A stretch of 64,000 nt of DNA from Gemmatimonadaceae bacterium (GTDB lineage: Bacteria; Gemmatimonadota; Gemmatimonadetes; Gemmatimonadales; Gemmatimonadaceae). This document shows positions 42,645-51,086 of the stretch, one piece after another. Within the stretch, counting starts at the first letter, position 1. Every line of letters starts with the position of its first letter. The stretch covers positions 124,001 through 188,000 of the forward strand of contig DATNEW010000015.1 of NCBI GenBank assembly GCA_035606695.1, read 5' to 3'. Position numbers and translations under genes: made by a program. The notes beneath the pieces are model-generated. The model saw nothing but the letters and a program-made list of their open reading frames with translations. It did not search any database and had not been told where the DNA came from.

Positions 42645-43622
42645 CTACTTGGCGTCGAGCACCTTGTACCACGCCTCGAACGCGCGGGGATAGAAGGCTT
42701 TGCTGAACAGCGTCCATTCGCCGAGCGACGCCGGCAGCGTGAACTGCGCGCCGGCGTCGGCGGCGGTTTTGCCCGCGGCGTGCGCGGCGCGGGCCGCCTG
42801 CTCCACCTCGTCGATCATCGCCACATACCGGTCGTAGTCCGCGGCGTGGCCGATCGCGCCGTGACCGGGGACGTATGTGATGTTCGAGCCGCCCCGCAAC
42901 GCACGCACCGACGCCGACAACTTATTGGGAATGGCATCGACGTAATTCGGGAACATCGCGTTCCAGAACAGATCACCGGTGAAGATCACGTTCTGATCCG
43001 CCAGCTCGAGTGACACGTCGCTCTCGGTATGTCCGTCGCGCGGCACGACACGCACTGAACGCCCGCCGAGGTCGAGCTCCGTGTTGGCAGCGGACGAGAG
43101 AAATACCACGTCCTTCATTGCGGCGACGCGATTCGGATCCGCCGGCTGGATGTTCCGGGTCACGACGAGGTCGCGCGTTCGCTCCGTCGCCCGCAGCACC
43201 GGATGCTCGCCGTCCTGGAGATATCCCGCCACGCCGTTTGCATGATCGGCGTGATAGTGCGTGAGCGCGACGTGCGTCGGCCATCGGCCGGTGAGCTCCT
43301 TCGCACGATTCGCCAACCACACGGCGCCCTGCGGTCGATTGAATCCCTCGATGGCGAGCACCGCGTTTTTGCCGGCGACGATGGCGCCGTTCGACACGGT
43401 GGTCGAATCACCCGTCAGCGGTGTCGAGATGAGCGCCCACACATTGTCCGCGACGCGCTCGAGATTCCCGAACGGCTCGCGGGCCACGACGGCGCCGCGC
43501 GGTGTCGCCCACGCCGCGCGTAACGCGCGCGGCATGACCGCGGCCGCCAACGCGAGATGCGCCGCGCACGAGGTCCCGCGCGCCAAAAAGTCGCGGCGGT
43601 CGATCCGTGAGTCTTTGCTCAT
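42645..43622 (-). CDS. Tat-exported metallo-beta-lactamase-fold hydrolase
   Basis: 325 residues. Twin-arginine signal DRRDFLARGTSCAAHLALAAAV at the N-terminus. The zinc sites are complete: HYHADH (His122, His124, Asp126, His127), His198 (RDGHTESD), Asp217 (FTGDLFW) and His254 (VPGHG). This resembles the periplasmic beta-lactamase B1/quinoprotein-relay-associated group, but the substrate is unknown. Its start overlaps the stop of the aspartoacylase-like gene (ATGA), so both exported enzymes are made together. Confidence 0.87.
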   Translation of the reverse strand: MSKDSRIDRRDFLARGTSCAAHLALAAAVMPRALRAAWATPRGAVVAREPFGNLERVADNVWALISTPLTGDSTTVSNGAIVAGKNAVLAIEGFNRPQGAVWLANRAKELTGRWPTHVALTHYHADHANGVAGYLQDGEHPVLRATERTRDLVVTRNIQPADPNRVAAMKDVVFLSSAANTELDLGGRSVRVVPRDGHTESDVSLELADQNVIFTGDLFWNAMFPNYVDAIPNKLSASVRALRGGSNITYVPGHGAIGHAADYDRYVAMIDEVEQAARAAHAAGKTAADAGAQFTLPASLGEWTLFSKAFYPRAFEAWYKVLDAK

Positions 43623-44677
43623 CGTCCCGGCATCCTCCATTGGCCCGGGCTCGGCAGCACCGGTGCGATGTTGACCAGCGTCGCGCCGACCCACATCGAC
43701 GGCACGCCGCGAATGAACGTGACCAATCCGTCGCTGCCCGCGACGACGTCGCCTGTTGGCCGGCCGAGGAAGTCCGTGGTGTGTCCAACGATCTGACCTT
43801 TCTTCACGCGCGTGTCGCGCGCGACCGCCGGCGTGAACGCACCGGCACTCTTCGCGGCGATGCGCTCGCCCGCGCCGCCGAGCCACACCGGATGCGCGAC
43901 CGTCGTGACCTTCCGCTGAATCATCCCCAATGTGGCGAGCACGTTTAGAGAACCGTCGACGAGTGATTTCAGATCGCCCGGCGCGACGACACCGCTCCGT
44001 CCCGCCTCGGCGACGAGCACCGTCTTGCCGCGCGACAGCGCCTGACCCGACAGCGAGCGCCCGTTGTTCGGATCGGCGTCGCTCACGATGATGTGGTCGA
44101 GGCCGAACGCGAGCGCGAGCTCGAGACCCGCGGAATCCTGCGCGGCGCGGCCGCCGCGGAACCAGTAGCTGTACGGGCGTAAATCTTCGTCGAGATCGCC
44201 GCCGTGCAGATCGACCACGACGTCCGCCGGCGCCACGACGCGCTCGGTGATCGCCGCCAGCGCGCGCGGCGTCTGCGTGCCGTTGGGATCGCCCGGATAC
44301 AACCCATTCATGCTCTTGCGATCGATCGGATTGACGTGCGGCGTCATCTGCAGGAACGAGGCGACGTTGAGCAGCGGCACGACGATCACCGTGCCGCTGA
44401 GCTTCGTCGCGTCGATGCGCGGAATCAGCCGCTGCATCGCGACGATCGATGAGTACTCGGTGCCGTGCGCGCCCGACACGAACGCGACGACGGGCCCCGG
44501 CTTCACGCCGCGGATGACCGCGACCGGAATCGACAGCGCGGAATCGGAACCGGCGGCCACATCGATCGTACCATACGCGGTGATGCCCGGTGCGGCCGAC
44601 GCCGTACCGACGGTGAACGACGCGTTCTGTGCGCCGAGGGTCGTGGCACAACCGAGGAAGAAAAGAGAGAGTCTCAT
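43619..44677 (-). CDS. Exported succinylglutamate desuccinylase/aspartoacylase-like hydrolase
   Basis: 352 residues with a short signal (LFFLGCATTLGAQ). Zinc ligands of the M14-like AstE/ASPA family are present: SGAHGTE gives His71 and Glu74, and VVVDLHGG gives His158. NPIDRKSMNGLYPG is the usual substrate-side Arg/Asn loop, and VLVAEAGRSG may carry the catalytic Glu. The C-terminal domain is strand-rich. Intracellular relatives cleave N-acyl amino acids; this one is exported and probably acts on an external N-acyl or amide compound. It is first in a two-gene operon. Confidence 0.83.
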   Translation of the reverse strand: MRLSLFFLGCATTLGAQNASFTVGTASAAPGITAYGTIDVAAGSDSALSIPVAVIRGVKPGPVVAFVSGAHGTEYSSIVAMQRLIPRIDATKLSGTVIVVPLLNVASFLQMTPHVNPIDRKSMNGLYPGDPNGTQTPRALAAITERVVAPADVVVDLHGGDLDEDLRPYSYWFRGGRAAQDSAGLELALAFGLDHIIVSDADPNNGRSLSGQALSRGKTVLVAEAGRSGVVAPGDLKSLVDGSLNVLATLGMIQRKVTTVAHPVWLGGAGERIAAKSAGAFTPAVARDTRVKKGQIVGHTTDFLGRPTGDVVAGSDGLVTFIRGVPSMWVGATLVNIAPVLPSPGQWRMPGR

Positions 44678-44734
44678 GGTGGGGACCTTGCGAGTCAGTC
44701 CGGCAAAACCTTGTCAGTCCCGCAAAGCTACCTT

Positions 44735-44826
44735 GTCATCCCGAGCGCAGCGAGGGATCTTCTGGTCCGATAGAGTGACCCGTCTCTCTATCGGGATGCA
44801 AGATTCCTCGCTTCGCTCGGAATGAC
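44735..44826. repeat. Composite 92-bp cruciform element, REP/MITE-like
   Basis: The outer arms at 44735-44761 and 44800-44826 pair at 24 of 27 positions, with ends GTCATCCCGAGCG and CGCTCGGAATGAC. Nested inside is a perfect 9-bp stem, CCGATAGAG (44767-44775) and CTCTATCGG (44786-44794). It fills the divergent gap between the aspartoacylase-like and MFS genes, ending 8 bp before the MFS start. No transposase is encoded. Confidence 0.85.
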
Positions 44827-44834
44827 ACCGCTCC

Positions 44835-46199
44835 ATGCCCTTCCTCGACCGCGACCACTCCATCGCCGACGAACACTTCTCGCGCTGGCTCGTGCCGCCC
44901 GCCGCGCTGGCCATTCATCTGTCGATCGGGCAGGCGTACGCGTTCAGCGTGTTCAACCTCCCGCTCTCGCGCTTGAACGGCGGCACCGAATCGGCGCCGG
45001 GCGACTGGAAGCTCAGCAGCATCGGCTGGATCTTCAGCCTCGCCATCGTCTTCCTCGGCCTCTCGGCGGCGGTGTTTGGCGCGTGGCTCGAGCGGGTCGG
45101 CCCGCGCCGCGCGATGCTCACGTCCGCGCTCTGTTTCGCCGGCGGGTTCGAAGTGGCGGCGATCGGCGTCGTCATCCACAGCTTCTGGATCGTGCTGCTC
45201 GGCTACGGTGTCCTCGGCGGCATTGGGTTGGGACTCGGCTACATCTCGCCGGTGTCGACGCTCATCAAGTGGTTTCCCGATCGCCCCGGAATGGCAACGG
45301 GTCTCGCGATCATGGGCTTCGGCGGCGGCGCGATGATCGCGTCGCCGCTTTCGACTATGCTCATGGCGCACTTCAAGCCTGTCGCGCCGCAAGGCGTTGC
45401 GCCGACGTTCGCCGTGATGGGCGCGCTCTATTTCATTTTCATGATGTTCGGCGTGCTCACGGTGCGCGTGCCGCGTCCGGGATGGAAACCGGCGGGATGG
45501 ACGCCGGTCGCCGGCGCGCAGCGATTGGTCACGACGTCCAACGTCTCGGCCGATCGCGCGATTCGCACGCCGCAATTCTGGTTGTTATGGCTGGTGTTGT
45601 GTCTCAACGTCACCGCGGGCATTGGCGTGTTGAGCGTCGCATCGCCGATGATTCAGGAGATGTTTCCCGGACGCATCTCCGTCAGCGCCGCCGCGGGGTT
45701 CGTCGGCCTCTTGAGCCTCGCCAACATGGGCGGGCGCATCGGCTGGTCGTCGTTTTCGGACGTCGTGGGCCGGAAGGCGGTGTATGCCACGTTCTTTTTG
45801 CTGGGCGCCGCGCTCTACGCATTCGTACCGACGTTCGGCCGGGCAGGGAACGTCGTGCTGTTCGTCGCCGGCGACGTGGTCATCCTGAGCATGTACGGCG
45901 GCGGTTTCGCGACGATACCGGCCTATTTGCGCGATCTGTTCGGCGTGATGCAAGTCGGCGCCATTCATGGCCGCCTGCTCACGGCGTGGTCGACGGCCGG
46001 CGTGCTGGGACCCGTGCTCGTCAACTACATTCGTGAATATGAAATTGCTCATGGCGTCGCGAAGGCCGACGCGTACACCACGACGATGCACGTGATGGTG
46101 GCGTTGCTCTGCGCCGGCTTCGTCTGCAACGCGCTCGTGCGGCCGGTCGATGCGCGGCACGCGGCGACGGACGATGCGCCGTTGGCGGTGAGCACATGA
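44835..46199 (+). CDS. OFA-family MFS transporter (oxalate/formate antiporter-like)
   Basis: 454 residues with about 12 transmembrane helices. Early sequence WLVPPAALAIHLSIGQAYAFSVFNLPLS and the loop WLERVGPRRAMLTSAL (MFS motif A variant) are typical of the OFA group, as is YISPVSTLIKWFPDRPGMATGLAIMGFGGGA. Such proteins exchange small carboxylates; the substrate here cannot be told. The stop overlaps the start of a 32-codon gene (ATGA) that matches the known small partner of this transporter group. Confidence 0.88.
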   Translation: MPFLDRDHSIADEHFSRWLVPPAALAIHLSIGQAYAFSVFNLPLSRLNGGTESAPGDWKLSSIGWIFSLAIVFLGLSAAVFGAWLERVGPRRAMLTSALCFAGGFEVAAIGVVIHSFWIVLLGYGVLGGIGLGLGYISPVSTLIKWFPDRPGMATGLAIMGFGGGAMIASPLSTMLMAHFKPVAPQGVAPTFAVMGALYFIFMMFGVLTVRVPRPGWKPAGWTPVAGAQRLVTTSNVSADRAIRTPQFWLLWLVLCLNVTAGIGVLSVASPMIQEMFPGRISVSAAAGFVGLLSLANMGGRIGWSSFSDVVGRKAVYATFFLLGAALYAFVPTFGRAGNVVLFVAGDVVILSMYGGGFATIPAYLRDLFGVMQVGAIHGRLLTAWSTAGVLGPVLVNYIREYEIAHGVAKADAYTTTMHVMVALLCAGFVCNALVRPVDARHAATDDAPLAVST

Positions 46200-46294
46200 A
46201 ACTGCGCATCGTCCTGTCCTGGGCCGTCGTCGGCCTGCCGCTCGCGTGGGGCGTGTGGCAGGTCGCGGTGAAATCGATGGATCTGTTCAAGTGA
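46196..46294 (+). CDS. Small membrane subunit of the OFA-type MFS transporter (32 residues)
   Basis: ATG 46196 overlaps the transporter stop and encodes 32 residues. There is one transmembrane helix, WAVVGLPLAWGVWQVAV, with a basic start (MKLR) and a KSMDLFK tail. Short proteins with the pattern V.GIPLAWGV..T...L.LF are annotated next to OFA transporters as an MFS small subunit. Length, position and the PLAWGVWQ core all agree. Confidence 0.8.
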   Translation: MKLRIVLSWAVVGLPLAWGVWQVAVKSMDLFK

Positions 46295-46301
46295 CCGACA
46301 T

Positions 46302-46340
46302 GTCATCCTGACCCTTCGCTACGCTCAGGGTCAGGATGAC
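46302..46340. repeat. 39-bp palindromic repeat between convergent genes
   Basis: The arms GTCATCCTGACCCT and AGGGTCAGGATGAC flank TCGCTACGCTC, a near-perfect hairpin with the same GTCAT...ATGAC ends as the other two elements. It lies between the small MFS subunit gene and the convergent cupredoxin gene. Confidence 0.8.
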
Positions 46341-46347
46341 ACAACGA

Positions 46348-47238
46348 CTACTTCACCACGATGTCCTTCACCATGCCATGCTCGGCGTGCATCTTCCCGT
46401 CCTTGCCGTCCGGAATGAGGCAGAGCAGGGCGTAGTCCCCAGGCGTCACGTCGACCGTGTAGTACACCGCGGACCCGGGCACGATGGCCGACGTGCCTCC
46501 GATCGCATCGCCCGGCGGCGGGCCGGCAGGCTTCGCGATCCACGCCAACACATCCTTCGCCGATTTCCCGGCCGCCGGCCGAGCCATCTCGATCTCGTGC
46601 GGCTGCGGGCCCCTGTTCACGATCTTGATCGTGTGCTTGCCGGGCGTGAGCGTGCCCGTCACGTCGAAGTTGTAGTCGTAGAGCGTCACCGTCATGTCCG
46701 CGGTGGGCTCGGCCATGGGCGTGCCGACGGCGGGCGTCACTGTCAGCGGCTGGAACATGCCCTTCGCGAAGTGCGGCACGTGATCCGGCAGGTCGACGAG
46801 GCAGAGCAACACATAGTTGCCCGGTGCGAGGTTCATCGTGAGGCTCGACTCGCCGTGCGGATTCGGCGCGTTCGGACCGCCGACGAATGCGGCCCACATC
46901 GGCGGCGGACCGGGATTCTTCATCGCCGCGGCGAGATCGTTCGCCGTCTTGCCGCTGTCCAGACGCACGAGCTGTACGTGATGGAGATTCGGCCCGTCAT
47001 TCACGAGATGGAACGTCGTCCATCCGGCGCTGATCGACGACGGCGCTTCGAACGCGAAATCGTGCGCGTACACGGTCGCGACATGCGTCGCGGGATCGAA
47101 CGAGCCGCGCGACGCGGCGGCCGCGGGTGCCCCCGACTGCGCGACTTTGGTGGTGTCAATCCTGGAAGAGTCCTTGGCGGCGCACGCGACAAGGCCGGCG
47201 GCTGCGAACAAGACAACGATGAAAGACAAACGATGCAT
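46348..47238 (-). CDS. Lipoprotein with two tandem cupredoxin-like domains
   Basis: 296 residues with lipobox GLVAC (Cys19). Domain 1 (about 50-165) has DFAFEAPSSISAGWTTFHLVNDGPNLHHVQLVRL and YVLLCLVDLPDHVPHFAKGM. Domain 2 (about 175-290) repeats the plan: YNFDVTGTLTPGKHTIKIVNRGPQPHEIEM and YALLCLIPDGKDGKMHAEHGM. Each has the spaced His, Cys, His and Met of a blue-copper site, so both may bind copper. Role in electron transfer or copper handling is inferred. It is convergent with the MFS small-subunit gene. Confidence 0.75.
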   Translation of the reverse strand: MHRLSFIVVLFAAAGLVACAAKDSSRIDTTKVAQSGAPAAAASRGSFDPATHVATVYAHDFAFEAPSSISAGWTTFHLVNDGPNLHHVQLVRLDSGKTANDLAAAMKNPGPPPMWAAFVGGPNAPNPHGESSLTMNLAPGNYVLLCLVDLPDHVPHFAKGMFQPLTVTPAVGTPMAEPTADMTVTLYDYNFDVTGTLTPGKHTIKIVNRGPQPHEIEMARPAAGKSAKDVLAWIAKPAGPPPGDAIGGTSAIVPGSAVYYTVDVTPGDYALLCLIPDGKDGKMHAEHGMVKDIVVK

Positions 47239-47398
47239 GGTGGGATTTGGGGATGAGGGTGACCGTACGTCCGGTGTTCACGCAAAGATGGACGGTGACA
47301 CGGCCGACGCAAGCGGCACGGCGCAATCGATCCGGCCCGCTGTCGGCGCGGGGCAGTGCCCAGCGCCGAGCGACCCTCGAGATACGACGCGGTCGGCG

Positions 47399-49648
47399 TT
47401 ACGGTTTCACGCTCTGCTGCGTTTCCGCGCGGGGCTTGAGCCAGCGATTCAGGAACTCGAATTCGACCTGATTGATGAGCCGCAGCGATTGCATATTGTA
47501 TGCAGCGCCGTGGCGCCCCGGCGGATAGATCCGCTCCTCGATGTCCTTGCCGAGATTCGAGAACGCCGTGAAGAGCTGCATGGTGTTCTGCGGATGGACA
47601 TTGTCGTCCATCATCGAATGAATCATGAGCAGCTTGCCGTTCAACTTGCTCGCGTTCTCCACGACCGAGCTCGCGACGTACCCCTGCGGGTTGTCGCCCA
47701 GCGTCGACATGTAGCGCTCGGTGTAGATAGTGTCGTACAGCCGCCAGTCAGCGACACCGGAATTGGCGCTGCCCGCCGCGAAGACGTCGGGATACATCTC
47801 CATCGTGTACATCGTGCTGTAGCCGCCGTAGCTCGTGCCCATGATGCCGATGTGCGCGCCATCCACGTATGGCAGCGTACGCAAATGCTTCGCGGTCTCG
47901 GCGAAATCGTGTGCCTCGTAGTGTCCAAGCTGCTTGTAGACGACTTTCATGAAGTCGCGGCCGTAGTTGTTCGTGCCGCGATTGTTCACGTCCACGACGA
48001 TGTAGCCGTTCTGCGCGAGCCATTGTTTCCACCCGGAGGCATCGAACTGATTGTACACGTCCTGCGATCCCGGCCCGCCGTAGATCGTGAACACGACCGG
48101 ATATTTCCGCGACGGATCGAACGGAATCGGCTTCATCATCGAGGCATCGATCTTCACCCCATCCGACGTCGTGAAGCTGAACGGCTCGGCGGGACTGTAC
48201 GCGTGTGTCTTGAGCCACTCCGTCGTCGGCGCGTTGGCTTCCATCGTTCGCACCTTCCCGCTGGCCGTCGACCAGAGCTCGACCTGTCGCGGCTGAGTCA
48301 CGGATGACCAGCTGTCGATGAAGTACTGCGCGTTGGGCGACATGTCGATCGCGTGGCGCCCCGGCGTCATCGTGATGCGCTTGAGTCCCGTACCATCGAA
48401 ACTCACCTGCCACAACTGCCGCTCGAGCGGCGACGGATCCGTCGACGTGAAGTAGATGATCCGCTTCGACGGATCGACGCCTTCGATGCGCGTCACGCTC
48501 CAGTCGCCCTTCGTGACCTGCTGAATGAGCTTGCCCGAATAGTCGTAACGATAGATGTGTTGGTAGCCCGTGCGGTCCGACACCCAGAAGAATTCGCGCG
48601 CGTGCTCGGGGAACGTCATCAGATCCTGCACGCCGGCGTAGAAGTCGTACACGTCGATCCACGTCGGCGACGTCTCGTCCATCACTTGGCGCGAGCCGCC
48701 GGACGTGACGTCGAAGAAGAACATCTTCATCTCGTTCTGCTTGCGATTGAGTACGATCATCGCGAGCGTGTCGGGGCTCGACGTCCAGTACACGCGCGGG
48801 ATGTAGAATTCGCCCGTCTGATGTGGATCGAGCCACACCTTCGTTCCACTCTTCACGTCGAGCACGCCGATGCGCGCCGTTGGATTCGTGTCTCCCGGCT
48901 GTGGAATACGCAGCTTGTCCCACGTGGGATGCTGGCCGCTGAAATCGGACAGCTGAATCTCCGGCTCTTTCGTCTCGTCGACCTGCCAGAACGCGATGTG
49001 TCGGCTGTCGGGCGACCAGTTCCACGCCTGTGCCAGCCCGAATTCTTCTTCGTACACCCAATCAAAGTGGCCGTTGAACACGTGCTCCGTGGCGTCGGAC
49101 GTCAGCTGCTTCTCATGCTGCGTCGGGAGATCGACCACGTACATGTTCCCGCCGCGCTCCTCGCCGAGCATCGTGCCGTCAGGCGACAGCTCGGCGGTCC
49201 GCGCCCCGCGACCGCCGAGCTGCAGGGAATGTGACGCCAATGAGTAGATGTAGAAGTCGGAGGTCCCTGACCGGCGATAGAGCTGCTGAAAGTTCGTCTG
49301 GAAGATAATGTTCTTGAAGTCGCGCGCCCACTGAAACCCCTCGTACAGGAACGGGTTCGTCGTTCCGGGGAAGTTGAGATTCTCACCGGAGAAGAGCAGG
49401 GAATCGCGCCCCGTGGCGGGATCGTAAGAGCGGATCAACTGGCGATGCGTCGCGGGATCGTTCGTGATGAAGGAGAACCGTTTGCCGCCGTCGAGCCATT
49501 GCACGTTGAGCGGCGCGCCTCGGCCGGCGAGAATGCCGCTCGTCTGCAGTGCGTCGTTGAGCGAGGCGAGCCGCTGTTTTTGCTGCGCCGATACGATCTG
49601 AGCGGGGAAGATCGCAAGCGCGATCAGAAGGGCGAGACGACGATGCAT
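47399..49648 (-). CDS. Secreted dipeptidyl peptidase IV-like S9 peptidase
   Basis: 749 residues with a signal peptide (LALLIALAIFPAQIVSAQ). Residues about 30-480 form the DPP-IV N-terminal propeller (DWVYEEEFGLAQAWNWSPDSRHIAFWQVDE is the conserved Glu-containing block). The C-terminal alpha/beta hydrolase holds the triad: Ser606 in GTSYGGYST, Asp681 in MMDDNVHPQ and His713 in PGRHGA. Domain order and length match the S9B family, which removes X-Pro/X-Ala dipeptides from peptides. Probably periplasmic or on the surface, feeding peptide use. Its upstream region carries a striking 11-bp repeat array. Confidence 0.93.
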   Translation of the reverse strand: MHRRLALLIALAIFPAQIVSAQQKQRLASLNDALQTSGILAGRGAPLNVQWLDGGKRFSFITNDPATHRQLIRSYDPATGRDSLLFSGENLNFPGTTNPFLYEGFQWARDFKNIIFQTNFQQLYRRSGTSDFYIYSLASHSLQLGGRGARTAELSPDGTMLGEERGGNMYVVDLPTQHEKQLTSDATEHVFNGHFDWVYEEEFGLAQAWNWSPDSRHIAFWQVDETKEPEIQLSDFSGQHPTWDKLRIPQPGDTNPTARIGVLDVKSGTKVWLDPHQTGEFYIPRVYWTSSPDTLAMIVLNRKQNEMKMFFFDVTSGGSRQVMDETSPTWIDVYDFYAGVQDLMTFPEHAREFFWVSDRTGYQHIYRYDYSGKLIQQVTKGDWSVTRIEGVDPSKRIIYFTSTDPSPLERQLWQVSFDGTGLKRITMTPGRHAIDMSPNAQYFIDSWSSVTQPRQVELWSTASGKVRTMEANAPTTEWLKTHAYSPAEPFSFTTSDGVKIDASMMKPIPFDPSRKYPVVFTIYGGPGSQDVYNQFDASGWKQWLAQNGYIVVDVNNRGTNNYGRDFMKVVYKQLGHYEAHDFAETAKHLRTLPYVDGAHIGIMGTSYGGYSTMYTMEMYPDVFAAGSANSGVADWRLYDTIYTERYMSTLGDNPQGYVASSVVENASKLNGKLLMIHSMMDDNVHPQNTMQLFTAFSNLGKDIEERIYPPGRHGAAYNMQSLRLINQVEFEFLNRWLKPRAETQQSVKP

Positions 49649-49681
49649 GGACGAAAAATGAAGGTCGGAGTGAACCTGCGT

Positions 49682-49736
49682 TGTCGAACTATTGTCTAGG
49701 TATTGTTCAACTGCTGTCTAACTCTTGTTCAACTAT
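49682..49736. repeat. Five direct repeats with an 11-bp period upstream of the DPP-IV gene
   Basis: Units at 49682, 49693, 49704, 49715 and 49726: TGTCGAACTAT, TGTCTAGGTAT, TGTTCAACTGC, TGTCTAACTCT, TGTTCAACTAT. TGT(C/T) is in every unit, and the array is AT-rich against GC-rich surroundings. It ends inside the stop codon of the preceding lipoprotein gene and lies 34 bp before the peptidase start. One-turn spacing suits tandem binding by an OmpR/PhoB-type regulator. Confidence 0.75.
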
Positions 49737-50365
49737 GGCTTGTGTGGCCGGCTGGGACTCGACTCGAGCAGAGTGACGCCAGAAAACCGCGAAAGCCAGA
49801 CGAGGTTGCACGGCACACCCAACCGCGCGAGTTGCTGCTCCATGTGTCGCTCATGCTCGGCGTCGGCGGTACCGAAGTGAAGGCGATTCGTCGCCTCGTC
49901 GATGTCGTTCATCGTCGCGCCGGTGACATTTGCCTGGAGATAGCCCATCCAGTCGAACAGCTGCGCCCAACTCCAACGCGCTTTGCGAACGGTGGACAAC
50001 GAATCGACCGGTATGCCGGCAGCGCGCAGCAACGGCTCCGCCGCGGCGCGTTGCGTCGTGTCGACGAGCCAATACGAATACCACGACACGCGATACACAT
50101 TGGTATTCTGCGCCGGAACCAGCCCCGCGAAGCCGCCCGGCGTCGTGCGCGAAATGTCCGCCCACCGATCGTCAGGCAGTCCGCGGTGATACGGCCTCAC
50201 CTTATCGGTCGCGAGCGAAAGGGCCGGCGAATCCGCCGAGCACGCGTGGCCGACGTTCGCCCAGTGTCCACCATCGTTGGCCGGTGGCGCGGACGGCGCA
50301 GTCGTACCATGCGAGAGACGGCACGCCGCGAGAAGTACACACGCGCCAATCCACGTTCGCTTCAC
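49733..50365 (-). CDS. Lipoprotein of unknown function, paralogue 1
   Basis: A GTG at 50365 overlaps the stop of the neighbour (GTGA) and gives 210 residues; lipobox LLAAC near residue 14. Mature part: WANVGHACSADSPALSL, ISRTTPGGFAGL, YWLVDTTQRAAAEPLLRAAGI, RKARWSWAQLFDWMGYLQANV, DIDEATNRLHFG and GVPCNLVWL. The same blocks in the same order appear in the next gene, so this is a tandem duplication. Function unknown; two conserved Cys could form a disulfide. Confidence 0.75.
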   Translation of the reverse strand: MKRTWIGACVLLAACRLSHGTTAPSAPPANDGGHWANVGHACSADSPALSLATDKVRPYHRGLPDDRWADISRTTPGGFAGLVPAQNTNVYRVSWYSYWLVDTTQRAAAEPLLRAAGIPVDSLSTVRKARWSWAQLFDWMGYLQANVTGATMNDIDEATNRLHFGTADAEHERHMEQQLARLGVPCNLVWLSRFSGVTLLESSPSRPHKP

Positions 50366-50979
50366 GGCCGCTTCTCGAACGTCGCAAATCCCTGCTGAAT
50401 CACCCACACCAGATTGCACGGCAGATTCAACTGCTGGAGATTCGTTTCGAACGCTCGCAACGCGACCGTATCGGGCACGCCGAAACTCAGGCGATTGTTG
50501 ACTTCGTCGATGTCGTCAAATGAGATCGACGGCGTGCGCAGGTTCCGCTCGATGAACCCCATCCAGTCGTGCAGCTGCGCGAAATCCCAGCGGGCTTGGC
50601 GGACGACGGAGCTCGAGCTGACGGGCAAGCCCGCCGCGCGAAGCTGCGGCTCGGCAACCGAGCGCTTGCCGGGATCGACCAGCAAGTATGTGAACTGTCC
50701 ATTGTCGACGAACAGCCCCGCGAATCCACCGGGGATTGTTCGCGCGAGCCGCGCCCACGTATCGTCGGGCTCACCGCGAACATAAGTCTGATTCTCAGAT
50801 GCCGGCAGCGACGACGCCGGCGAGTCGTCGGAGCAAGCACGCCCCACGTCCGCCCAGCGGGGCAGCGGACCGCTCGCCCGAACCCCGACCTGCTCCGTCA
50901 TCGCCGACCCGCACGCCGTGGCACCGCACACCATGAGCAGCGCCGCGAGCTCACGAAGTCGCCTCTGAATCGACCGCAT
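50362..50979 (-). CDS. Lipoprotein of unknown function, paralogue 2
   Basis: ATG 50979 gives 205 residues, starting MRSIQRRLRELAALLMVCGATAC with a lipobox. Mature part: RWADVGRACSDDSPASSL, LARTIPGGFAGLFV, YLLVDPGKRSVAEPQLRAAGL, RQARWDFAQLHDWMGFIERNL, DIDEVNNRLSFGV and NLPCNLVWV. It matches the neighbour block by block. It is divergent from the propeller-amidohydrolase gene, with about 107 bp between them. The family is not recognised. Confidence 0.75.
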   Translation of the reverse strand: MRSIQRRLRELAALLMVCGATACGSAMTEQVGVRASGPLPRWADVGRACSDDSPASSLPASENQTYVRGEPDDTWARLARTIPGGFAGLFVDNGQFTYLLVDPGKRSVAEPQLRAAGLPVSSSSVVRQARWDFAQLHDWMGFIERNLRTPSISFDDIDEVNNRLSFGVPDTVALRAFETNLQQLNLPCNLVWVIQQGFATFEKRP

Positions 50980-51086
50980 CCCGAAATCTATCTCGCGGAA
51001 GGGTTGCCGGGCGCGCGCACGGCGAACAGTATCAACAGGCTCGTCCACGACGAGCATCTCGATTCTTCCATTCGCCGAGGCGATGT

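Noticed and set aside
44735-44826. Insertion sequence
   Set aside because: Only the inverted-repeat element is present; no transposase frame and no target-site duplication is visible.
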